Positions 33,437 to 39,692 of a stretch of 39,692 nt of DNA are shown one piece after another. The stretch comes from an uncultured Blautia sp. (GTDB lineage: Bacteria > Bacillota > Clostridia > Lachnospirales > Lachnospiraceae), in assembly GCA_900540785.1 (NCBI GenBank), contig UQHF01000035.1:1-39692 (forward strand). Reading direction: 5' to 3'. The notes beneath the pieces were generated by a model. The model saw only the letters and a list, made by a program, of their open reading frames with translations. It was not told the DNA's origin and did not search any database. The position numbers and the translations under genes are program-made. Each line of letters starts with the position of its first letter. Within the stretch, counting starts at the first letter, position 1.

Positions 33437-34942
33437 ATGAGAAATCTTGATACTCCGGTAAAACAGATCCGCCGGAAAATTTTTACAGAAATCGCAAAAG
33501 CAGGTTTTCAGTCTACAGACGAAACCCTGATTCATGACATTGAAGCCATTCCCTACAATATTGTACAAGAACAGGCGAAATACAGGGACAGTATTTACAG
33601 AGAACGGGCTGTTGCAAGCGAGCGTGTCCGCCTTGCTATGGGACTTTCTCTCCGTCCGGAAAATAAAGCCGTTCATTTAACAGACGGCGTACAAGCAAGC
33701 AATATTGATGAAAAATATTATGAACCGCCTCTTATGCAGGTCATTCCTTCCGCCTGTGCAGCCTGCGCTCCAAATAAATATGAAGTCAGCAATATGTGCA
33801 AGGGCTGCGTGGCACACCCCTGTCTTCTCGTCTGTCCAAAAGACGCCATTTCCATCGTAAACGGCAAGTCTCATATTGACCAGACAAAATGTATTAAGTG
33901 CGGAAAATGTAAAGCAGTCTGTCCTTATGATGCCATTGCGCACAAAGAACGCCCCTGCGAGCGCGCATGTGGTGTAAAAGCAATCACAAGCGATTCACAG
34001 GGACGCGCCACTATTGATCAGGATAAATGCGTATCCTGTGGAATGTGTATGGTAAGCTGCCCCTTTGGAGCCATTTCTGATAAATCTCAGATTTTCCAGC
34101 TTGCCCATGCTTTAAGGGAAGGAAGAGAAGTCATTGCAGAGGTTGCGCCCGCTTATATTGGACAGTTTGGAGATGATGTCACACCTGGCAAATTCCACGG
34201 CGCTTTAAAATCCCTTGGCTTCACTGCCGTTCATGAAGTTGCTTTCGGCGCCGATGTTGGCGCTGTTTCCGAAGCTCACCACTACGCAAAAGAAGTTGCA
34301 ACCGGAAAACTCCCGTTTCTTCTTACCTCCTGCTGCCCTTCCTGGTCCGTTATGGCAAAGAAATTTTTCCCGGACATGATCGACAATATTTCCCAGGAAC
34401 TCACCCCTATGGTGGCAACTGCCCGAAAAATCAAGCAGGAGCACCCCGGAGCCCATGTTGTCTTTATCGGTCCCTGCGCCTCCAAAAAGCTTGAGGCAAT
34501 GCGAACAACTGTAAGAAGTGACGTAGACTTTGTGGTAACCTTTGAAGAGCTCTGGGGAATGTTTGACGCAAAAGGAATCAACCCTTCTGAGGCAGAAGAT
34601 GCCGGAGAGCTTCACGATGCTACGGCAGCCGGAAGAGGATATGCAGTTGCAGGCGGCGTGGCAGGCGCCATTGAATCCTGCTTAAAAGAATATTATCCTG
34701 ACGTACCTGTAAATATCGAACATGCAGAAAGTCTCACAGAATGCAAAAAAGTTCTGACACTTGCAAAGGCAGGAAAATTAAAAGGCTGTATGATTGAAGG
34801 AATGGCATGTCCGGGCGGCTGCATGGGCGGTGCCGGAACAAACGCACCATTTACAAAATCCTCAAAAGCTCTGAAGAAATTTGTTGCAGAGTCCACTCCG
34901 AAAATCCCCGACAAAGAGCTTGGCAACATGGAGCTAAGATAA
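33437..34942 (+). CDS. [FeFe] hydrogenase, group B-like, monomeric
   Basis: 501 residues. The N-terminal part (1-100) has no cofactor motif. Then come cysteine-rich ferredoxin motifs: CAAC (107-110), CKGCVAHPCLLVCP (121-134), CIKCGKCKAVCP (152-163), CERAC (174-178) and CVSCGMCMVSCP (198-209). The H-cluster domain has TSCCPSW (297-303), GPCASKKLE (345-353) and EGMACPGGC (453-461; Cys457, Cys461). The GPC and short L3 forms point to the group B lineage. There is no partner NuoE/NuoF gene on its side, so it probably uses ferredoxin. Its physiological role is not established for this lineage; H2 oxidation or low-activity evolution are possible. AAAGGAG precedes the ATG; a strong terminator follows. 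Confidence 0.93.
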   Translation: MRNLDTPVKQIRRKIFTEIAKAGFQSTDETLIHDIEAIPYNIVQEQAKYRDSIYRERAVASERVRLAMGLSLRPENKAVHLTDGVQASNIDEKYYEPPLMQVIPSACAACAPNKYEVSNMCKGCVAHPCLLVCPKDAISIVNGKSHIDQTKCIKCGKCKAVCPYDAIAHKERPCERACGVKAITSDSQGRATIDQDKCVSCGMCMVSCPFGAISDKSQIFQLAHALREGREVIAEVAPAYIGQFGDDVTPGKFHGALKSLGFTAVHEVAFGADVGAVSEAHHYAKEVATGKLPFLLTSCCPSWSVMAKKFFPDMIDNISQELTPMVATARKIKQEHPGAHVVFIGPCASKKLEAMRTTVRSDVDFVVTFEELWGMFDAKGINPSEAEDAGELHDATAAGRGYAVAGGVAGAIESCLKEYYPDVPVNIEHAESLTECKKVLTLAKAGKLKGCMIEGMACPGGCMGGAGTNAPFTKSSKALKKFVAESTPKIPDKELGNMELR

Positions 34943-34963
34943 TTTTAAATTGTTTTTCAAAAA

Positions 34964-34995
34964 AATCCCCCTGCAGAAATTTCTGCAGGGGGATT
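34964..34995. terminator. Bidirectional terminator: perfect 32-base palindrome
   Basis: AATCCCCCTGCAGAAA and its exact complement, 34964-34995. The minus strand gets a T7 run after it; the plus strand gets CTTTTAATC. It serves both the group B hydrogenase and the DUF4304-like gene. Confidence 0.92.
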
Positions 34996-34998
34996 CTT

Positions 34999-35853
34999 TT
35001 AATCTTCTGCTGCCTTTAAAGCAAACTCCCTGGCGTTAAGAGCGGGGAAATCTGAATTTTTTGCGCACACGTCCAACCAGTCTATATGTGCCAGAATATC
35101 TTCTTTTTTTAAGTTCTGTTCCTTTCTGTAGTCTGTCAATTCCCGAAGACCTCTGCCTGTCAGCTCTCTTGCGCACCACTGTGCCATGTAATAATACCGG
35201 AGAAGCTGTATTTCCTTTTCATTCCGTCTTTTTCTTTTTTCTTCCCATAATTTAGGGAAGTCATCATAACAGTGAACTTTATCCAGTTCAGGTAAAATAT
35301 ACATTCCAAAATCTTCCTCTATCTGCCTGAAAATTTCTTCAAGAGGAGTGTCAACAGGCAGATAGTTTTTATACCCGTCTATTTTATACTCACTACCGGA
35401 ATAATAAGGGGAAAGCATTCCCATATACGGAAGAAAATCAGCATGCAGCAAATCCTGCCCCTGGTTATACATCCACTGATCGGAAAGCCTGCCTCTTATT
35501 TCTTCTTTTTTTGATGCACTGATATGAAACCGGAAGCTTGCCCCTGTAGCAGTTCCATTAAACCGGGAACTTAACATGTGAATTATGAGATAAGAATCAT
35601 CTTCCAGTCTGCGTCTCCAGTCAGTTCCGGAAGTAGAAAATCCATGCTTTTTAAGAAGTGGTTTTATTATCTTCTTCACAACTTCATTTCTCTTCTCCAC
35701 AGGCTTTAAGCTCAGTTCTTTTTCCATTTTTTTCTGTAGTTCTCTCACATCACCATCAGATACTCCGAGTTTTTCCTGAAAATGACTGGTATCATATTGA
35801 CAGTATTTCGCGGCAATTTCCAGATATTTTACTACCCGTTCTTCTTTTGTCAT
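34999..35853 (-). CDS. DUF4304-like protein
   Basis: 284 residues, soluble, no signal peptide. The N-terminal segment (about 1-55) is a charged helical region with VEKRNEVVKKIIKPLLKKHGFSTSGTDWRRRLEDDSYLIIHMLSSR at its end. This last stretch resembles the DUF4304 pattern of a conserved 'LL...GF...g..w.r...' beta-rich unit. The middle (about 90-200) is beta-rich with FRFHISASKKEEIRGR. The C-terminal half is helical (ELDKVHCYDDFPKLWEEKRKRRNEKE, HIDWLDVCAKNSDFPALNAREFA). It follows the Ig-repeat gene by four bases, so the two are probably translated from one message. The function is unknown. Confidence 0.6.
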   Translation of the reverse strand: MTKEERVVKYLEIAAKYCQYDTSHFQEKLGVSDGDVRELQKKMEKELSLKPVEKRNEVVKKIIKPLLKKHGFSTSGTDWRRRLEDDSYLIIHMLSSRFNGTATGASFRFHISASKKEEIRGRLSDQWMYNQGQDLLHADFLPYMGMLSPYYSGSEYKIDGYKNYLPVDTPLEEIFRQIEEDFGMYILPELDKVHCYDDFPKLWEEKRKRRNEKEIQLLRYYYMAQWCARELTGRGLRELTDYRKEQNLKKEDILAHIDWLDVCAKNSDFPALNAREFALKAAED

Positions 35854-35857
35854 ACAC

Positions 35858-37210
35858 TCAACCCGTGTACTCTACATTTGCAAACAGACGGTTTTCTTTA
35901 TCTTCATATCCTTCCTGTGCTTCCAGCCATCCGATCGTTCCATTATAGGAAACCTGAATATACATGGAGTGATTTACCATTTTGCAGCGAAGAACCGATA
36001 CTCTTCCGCCTTCCGGAATCGTAAGAAGTTCTGCATTTCCTCCCGGGGCACTGTATAATATGGTCTCCGCATTTAAAATGCCTCTGTTTCTCTGTCCATC
36101 GGCAACCAGAGATGTATATGTATATGTTCCCACTCCGCTGATTGGCTGCAAAGTGCCATTCATATATCCATAATCAAAGTCTATTTCCGAGATACCTGTA
36201 GAATAAGACATCATACTCTGACGGATTTTCATGGTATTTCCTTTTACGGATACCATCTCGTTTCTGTGAGGTCTTCCGTAATTTCCAAAGAATCTCATAA
36301 AATCAACTACACATTCCAGTTCCCCGCCCTGACACTGATAAAGTGCTGATATTACAGGATAATCATTATCAGCAGACGCATATAATTCTAAAAACGGTTT
36401 GCCGTTTTCCAGTGTATACAGATTGATCGTCACAGGATCGTAATAGTACATATCATTTGTCTCAAGAAGAGACCATTTCCTGCCGTTTATGTACAGATCA
36501 AGACCTCTGTACATCTCTTCTCCGTGATTTGCATATCCTCTCGTTTGTTTTACAAGGATTGTATCCTCTTCCTGATCTCCTGTTATATCATAATTGGTAT
36601 ATTTCCGCCCTGGCTTCAGGGTTACTTCTGCAGGATTCAGCCTTCTCACATCAATCGTAATTGTTTTTGTTGCAGAAGTATATTTGCTTGTTGCTTTTGC
36701 ATTGATACGTACTGTTACCGTTCCTTCTCTTTTCGGGGTAAGAACACCTTTTGCGCTCACACCAAGAACAGAGGGATTGGAGCTCTTATAGCTCATAGTT
36801 GTTTTTGCTTTTGCGCCGATTTTCTTTCCTGACTCTCCTACAAAAACTGTCATATTGGATGCCTGAACACTCTGACTGGCTCTTAACACTTTTACAGTCA
36901 CATCTTTTTTTGCAGAAAAGTATTTTGTGGTACCTTTCGCATAAATGGTAACCTTAACGGTTCCTCCTTTCTTTGGCGTAAGAACACCTTTATTGCTCAC
37001 GCCAAGAACAGAGGGATTGGAGCTTTTATAGCTCATGGTTGTTTTTGCTTTTGCGTTCAGTCTTTTATTCTTCTGATCCACTTTCACAGTCATACCTGAT
37101 GCCTGAATGGTCTGTTTTTTTCTTCCATCTGCCTGCGCACTTACAGGAAGTGCCAAAACCGTCAGAAGAACTGCCAGAAGAACGCAAATCCTTTTCATAC
37201 TTTTTTTCAT
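35858..37210 (-). CDS. Secreted Ig-repeat protein with C-terminal SH3-like domain
   Basis: 450 residues. A signal peptide (about 1-27, KKSMKRICVLLAVLLTVLALPVSAQA) precedes two BIG2-like Ig repeats exactly 80 residues apart (about 33-110 and 113-190), each carrying YKSSNPSVLGVS and KGVLTPK. A middle domain (about 195-370) has DITGDQEED (208-216), a calcium-loop-like pattern, and aromatic-rich beta strands. The C-terminus (about 375-450) has LYSAPGGNAELLTIPEGGRVSVL and IGWLEAQEGYED, resembling bacterial SH3. It has no anchor motif (no LPxTG, no membrane tail), so it is probably secreted or held by wall binding. Start at 37210 is tentative because the ribosome site is weak. Confidence 0.78.
   Translation of the reverse strand: MKKSMKRICVLLAVLLTVLALPVSAQADGRKKQTIQASGMTVKVDQKNKRLNAKAKTTMSYKSSNPSVLGVSNKGVLTPKKGGTVKVTIYAKGTTKYFSAKKDVTVKVLRASQSVQASNMTVFVGESGKKIGAKAKTTMSYKSSNPSVLGVSAKGVLTPKREGTVTVRINAKATSKYTSATKTITIDVRRLNPAEVTLKPGRKYTNYDITGDQEEDTILVKQTRGYANHGEEMYRGLDLYINGRKWSLLETNDMYYYDPVTINLYTLENGKPFLELYASADNDYPVISALYQCQGGELECVVDFMRFFGNYGRPHRNEMVSVKGNTMKIRQSMMSYSTGISEIDFDYGYMNGTLQPISGVGTYTYTSLVADGQRNRGILNAETILYSAPGGNAELLTIPEGGRVSVLRCKMVNHSMYIQVSYNGTIGWLEAQEGYEDKENRLFANVEYTG
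36738..37055 (-). repeat. Recent tandem duplication inside the Ig-repeat gene
   Basis: The 78-base stretches 36738-36815 and 36978-37055 differ at six positions and are 240 bases apart, exactly one 80-residue repeat. The rest of each repeat is more diverged, so this strip looks like gene conversion or strong selection on the YKSSNPSVLGVS core. Confidence 0.8.
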
Positions 37211-37260
37211 TTTTGGTCATCTGCCTTTCTATTTTTTTATATTTTAAACATACCACAGGC

Positions 37261-38022
37261 TCATTTCTGTTCTGTAAAATTCAGTTTCCACTCTTTTCCT
37301 TTTTCATCCGTTTCACCTTTTAATTCCGACAGAAGATTTCTTAATTTTTCTCCGTAATGTTCTCCTGCCGCCCATCCCATGCCATAAGGATTCTCCTGGA
37401 TTCCCAGCCACTCTACATAAGGAGCGCACTCTCTTGTCACAAGGGAAAAACGTTCATCCACACACTCCTGATTTAATTCCTCTGAAGAAGCATACGCCTT
37501 TAAATGCTGCACCTGAGCGCGGATTCCTGTCCGTACATCAGGAAAAGAATTTCCGGGTTCGTCTCCTCCTGTTGCCCCAAGCCCTGCAAAATTAAACTGG
37601 GAAGGCTCACATACTCCCTGGAACTGAAGCCATCCGGTTTCCAGCATTGCCTGTTCAAAAACAATCTCTCCACGGACGCCCTCTGCATCTGCTTCCTCCA
37701 CCACGATTTCACAGAAGGTTTCCACATCCGGTGCTCCTCCCTGAGAAAGGGCATCAGAAGGATATTCCAGATTCTGTTTATTAAAATGAAGCACCATATC
37801 TTCTGCTGCAACTGTTGTATCGCCCATCACGGTGTAATAATCATATGTGTTATCTGTGGCATCATCAACCGGCGTTTCGTTTCCCATTTTTTCCGGCGCT
37901 GTAATCTGCCCTTCCCCGGAATGATCCGGCTCTTCTCCATATATGGAAATGGGTGTCCCGATTCCCAGGACACCCACAAGCATCAGCGCGCAGAAACGTC
38001 TTATTTTCTGCGTTTTTCTCAT
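37261..38022 (-). CDS. Secreted glucosaminidase (GH73-like peptidoglycan hydrolase)
   Basis: 253 residues from the ATG at 38022. Signal peptide at about 1-29 (RRFCALMLVGVLGIGTPISIYG), then an acidic spacer to about 95. The catalytic region (about 100-240) has EIVFEQAMLETGWLQFQG with Glu128 as the likely catalytic acid, QFNFAGLGATGG, FPDVRTGIRAQVQHLKAYAS and PYGMGWAAGEHYGEKL, matching the glucosaminidase (GH73) family that cuts N-acetylglucosamine linkages in peptidoglycan. There is no wall-binding domain. The start overlaps the folD stop by four bases (ATGA) and lacks a strong ribosome site, so translation may depend on folD. An upstream extension to 38157 lies inside folD and is rejected. 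Confidence 0.87.
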   Translation of the reverse strand: MRKTQKIRRFCALMLVGVLGIGTPISIYGEEPDHSGEGQITAPEKMGNETPVDDATDNTYDYYTVMGDTTVAAEDMVLHFNKQNLEYPSDALSQGGAPDVETFCEIVVEEADAEGVRGEIVFEQAMLETGWLQFQGVCEPSQFNFAGLGATGGDEPGNSFPDVRTGIRAQVQHLKAYASSEELNQECVDERFSLVTRECAPYVEWLGIQENPYGMGWAAGEHYGEKLRNLLSELKGETDEKGKEWKLNFTEQK

Positions 38023-38873
38023 GCGTTTACTTTTCTCATTGCAGCTTCTACCACATGTCCCACAAGAACAGAAGTTGTTACGCTTCCTACTCCGCCGGGA
38101 ACTGGTGTGATCGCATCTACGATCGGCTCTACTGCTGCGTAATCTACATCTCCGCAAAGTTTGCCCTCTGCATTTACGTTGATTCCTACATCGATGATCG
38201 TCTGACCTTCTCTTACGTACTCAGCTCCAACGACACCTGCACGTCCTGCTGCCACGATCACAATATCAGCCTCTCTTGTAACAGACGGCATATCTACGGT
38301 TCTTGTATGGCAGATTGTCACAGTTGCATTTTTCTTAACAAGCATCATGGCTGCCGGTTTTCCTACTACAAGGCTTCTTCCCACTACAACCGCTTTCTTT
38401 CCTGTACAGTCGATTCCGTAGTGATCCAGAATTTCCATACATGCCTGTGGTGTACATGGCGGGAAACCAATTTTCTTTCCTGTAAATACGCCGGACATGG
38501 AGAGGTCTGTCATACAGTCCACATCTTTTTCCGGTGCAAGCGCATTCTCAATTACAGCCTGATCCAGGTGTTTTGGAAGCGGTCTGAATAACAGTACGCC
38601 GTGAATGCTGTCATCTTTATTTACTTTGTCGATTGTTGCAAGAAGCTCTTCCTGTGCAACATCCTCAGGAAGAAGGATTTTTTCACATGCAACGCCTAAA
38701 GTCTCGCAGCGTTTTGTTGCACCCTTTTCATAAGAAATATCACTCGGATTTTCTCCCACACGGATAATGCAAAGTGTAGGATTTACTCCTTTTGCCTGTA
38801 ATTCTGCAACATTTCCCTTGATTCTTTCATTTAATGCTGCAGTTACTTCTTTACCTAATAACTGTTTTGCCAT
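38019..38873 (-). CDS. folD: Bifunctional methylene-THF dehydrogenase / methenyl-THF cyclohydrolase
   Basis: 284 residues, family length. It interconverts methylene-, methenyl- and formyl-tetrahydrofolate with NAD(P)H. DISYEKGATKRC carries the catalytic-lysine region, LLFRPLPKHLD and PEKDVDCMTDLSMSGVFTGK are the family signatures, and VVGRSLVVGKPAAMMLVKKNATVTICHT and PVPGGVGSVTTSVLVGHVVEAA are the dinucleotide and C-terminal blocks. It follows fchA by 19 bases. With fchA present, the cyclohydrolase step is doubled. Its stop overlaps the secreted glucosaminidase start by four bases. Confidence 0.98.
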   Translation of the reverse strand: MAKQLLGKEVTAALNERIKGNVAELQAKGVNPTLCIIRVGENPSDISYEKGATKRCETLGVACEKILLPEDVAQEELLATIDKVNKDDSIHGVLLFRPLPKHLDQAVIENALAPEKDVDCMTDLSMSGVFTGKKIGFPPCTPQACMEILDHYGIDCTGKKAVVVGRSLVVGKPAAMMLVKKNATVTICHTRTVDMPSVTREADIVIVAAGRAGVVGAEYVREGQTIIDVGINVNAEGKLCGDVDYAAVEPIVDAITPVPGGVGSVTTSVLVGHVVEAAMRKVNA

Positions 38874-38892
38874 GATTTGGTTCCTCCGCTTT

Positions 38893-39522
38893 TTATTTCA
38901 GTCTTCCAAGAACACTGTCAAATGTTTCATCTGCAATTTTTGTATATTTTTCAAGCATTGCATCTGCTTTTCTGTTGAGTTCTTCCGCATACTCTCTGTC
39001 TGCCATAGATTTTGTGTTAATGTACACATTTAAGCTTGCTCCCTTTAATGCAGCTTTACAGAAAGCTGCGCCTACGCCTGCATCGCTGATGGCAAGTTTG
39101 GAGCCTTTTGCGCCGAATTCTACAATGAGTTCGATCGCCTCACAGCATTTTTCCATGATTTCCATAGGTACGGAGCAGGCATCTTTCAGCACGATTTCCA
39201 TTACTCTTGCTTTTTCTGCCTTTTCCTCCTCTGTTTCACGCGGCATTCCATATGCCTTGGAAAGAGGCTCAAATACTTCTGCGTCACGCTCGATCAGACG
39301 AAGAAAATCTTTCTGAAGCTGGTCGCATTTTGCTTTCAGTTCATACATTTCTTCCTCAACATCTGCATATTTTTTCTTGCCGACTGTGAGGCTTCCTACC
39401 ATGTTTCCAAGAGCGGTTCCAACTGCTCCGACAAGAGCGGACGCACCGCCGCCTCCCGGAACAGGAGCCTTGGAAGCGAGAACCTCAACGAATTCTGTAC
39501 ATGTGCTTGTTGAAAATCCCAT
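38893..39522 (-). CDS. fchA: Methenyltetrahydrofolate cyclohydrolase (FchA, cyclodeaminase fold)
   Basis: 209 residues of the formiminotransferase-cyclodeaminase C-terminal fold. The N-terminal block EFVEVLASKAPVPGGGGASALVGAVGTALGNMVGSLTVGKKKY is diagnostic, followed by a helical bundle and KAALKGASLNVYINTKSM. It hydrolyses methenyl-THF to formyl-THF. It lies 24 bases after fhs and 19 before folD. This fhs-fchA-folD order is the methyl-branch cluster known from acetogens and other clostridia. It could instead be a glutamate formiminotransferase-type cyclodeaminase, but the neighbours favour FchA. AGGAGA precedes the ATG. Confidence 0.95.
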   Translation of the reverse strand: MGFSTSTCTEFVEVLASKAPVPGGGGASALVGAVGTALGNMVGSLTVGKKKYADVEEEMYELKAKCDQLQKDFLRLIERDAEVFEPLSKAYGMPRETEEEKAEKARVMEIVLKDACSVPMEIMEKCCEAIELIVEFGAKGSKLAISDAGVGAAFCKAALKGASLNVYINTKSMADREYAEELNRKADAMLEKYTKIADETFDSVLGRLK

Positions 39523-39546
39523 TTCTCATTTCTCCTTTTCTTCTCT

Positions 39547-39692
39547 TTAGAACAGTCCTGTGATCTTTCCTGTCTCGTCTACATCAATTTTCTCTGCAGC
39601 CGGAACTTTTGGAAGACCTGGCATTGTCATGATCTCACCTGTAAGAGCTACGATAAAGCCTGCACCTGCGGAAATCTTAAGGTTACGTACTG
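39547..39692 (-). CDS. fhs: Formate--tetrahydrofolate ligase, C-terminal end only
   Basis: Only the last 48 codons are in the window; the gene runs off the right edge. The residues SAGAGFIVALTGEIMTMPGL and the ending IDVDETGKITGLF are the near-invariant C-terminus of formate-THF ligase. The enzyme joins formate to THF using ATP, the first step of the methyl branch. The stop (TAA) is at 39547-39549, 24 bases before fchA. Confidence 0.96.
   Translation of the reverse strand, partial: VRNLKISAGAGFIVALTGEIMTMPGLPKVPAAEKIDVDETGKITGLF

Noticed and set aside
33245..33676. A 143-residue minus-strand frame overlapping the start of the group B hydrogenase and its promoter
   Set aside because: It covers the AT-rich control region, has a poor start and no ribosome site, and is antisense to a certain gene.

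Overview
The window looks like chromosome from a spore-forming, anaerobic, low-to-mid GC Firmicute, most likely a Lachnospiraceae member of the Blautia/Dorea type. This placement is inference from gene content, not from a database search. The pointers are spoIVA; a trimeric NAD-linked [FeFe] hydrogenase plus a second, group B-like [FeFe] hydrogenase; the fhs-fchA-folD methyl-branch genes; a Re-type citrate synthase; and AGGAGG-type ribosome sites. No insertion sequence, prophage, plasmid origin or CRISPR array was seen. Most genes lie on the minus strand. The plus-strand exceptions are tRNA-Leu, a repeat coiled-coil gene, aroC, a 51-residue membrane peptide and the second hydrogenase.

Region by region. 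(1) 1-223: promoter and truncated T-box leader, apparent Trp specifier, for an unseen minus-strand gene beyond the left edge. (2) 227-6357: six-gene minus-strand run made of a ZAS-type zinc-finger membrane protein, polA, coaE, a WalJ-like metallo-hydrolase, an ACT protein and a DUF711 protein. (3) 6376-9362: ftsH with promoter and terminator, then plus-strand tRNA-Leu(CAA) and a 175-residue heptad-repeat protein. (4) 9382-14083: corA, rhomboid-like pseudoprotease, pyk and lysA under a near-perfect promoter, divergent from aroC. (5) 15289-16494: a single lactonase-fold gene between its own promoter and a shared terminator. (6) 16497-22858: hemA, precorrin-2 dehydrogenase, hemC, cobA-hemD fusion, hemB and hemL, all overlapping. 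(7) 22901-25632: Re-citrate synthase and isocitrate dehydrogenase. (8) 25665-28954: intracellular subtilisin-like protease, YcxB-like membrane protein, small membrane peptide and spoIVA. (9) 29079-34995: hydABC divergent from a group B-like hydrogenase. (10) 34999-39692: end of fhs, then fchA, folD, a secreted glucosaminidase, a secreted Ig-repeat protein and a DUF4304-like protein.

How the genes fit together. Re-citrate synthase and isocitrate dehydrogenase (aconitase is not in the window) would supply 2-oxoglutarate and so glutamate. The next genes downstream turn glutamyl-tRNA into uroporphyrinogen III and precorrin-2 for siroheme and corrinoids; no hemE-type gene follows, so the set appears aimed at corrinoid and siroheme rather than protoheme. 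The hydrogenases exchange electrons with NADH and ferredoxin, and fhs-fchA-folD interconvert formate and methylene-tetrahydrofolate, which suits an acetogen-like metabolism.

There is no obvious cassette of a wholly unknown kind. The loci most worth a second look are the ZAS protein fused translationally to polA, the catalytically empty rhomboid with a zinc ribbon, the expandable heptad-repeat gene next to tRNA-Leu, the 51-residue membrane peptide, the divergent hydrogenase pair, and the folD/cell-wall hydrolase overlap.
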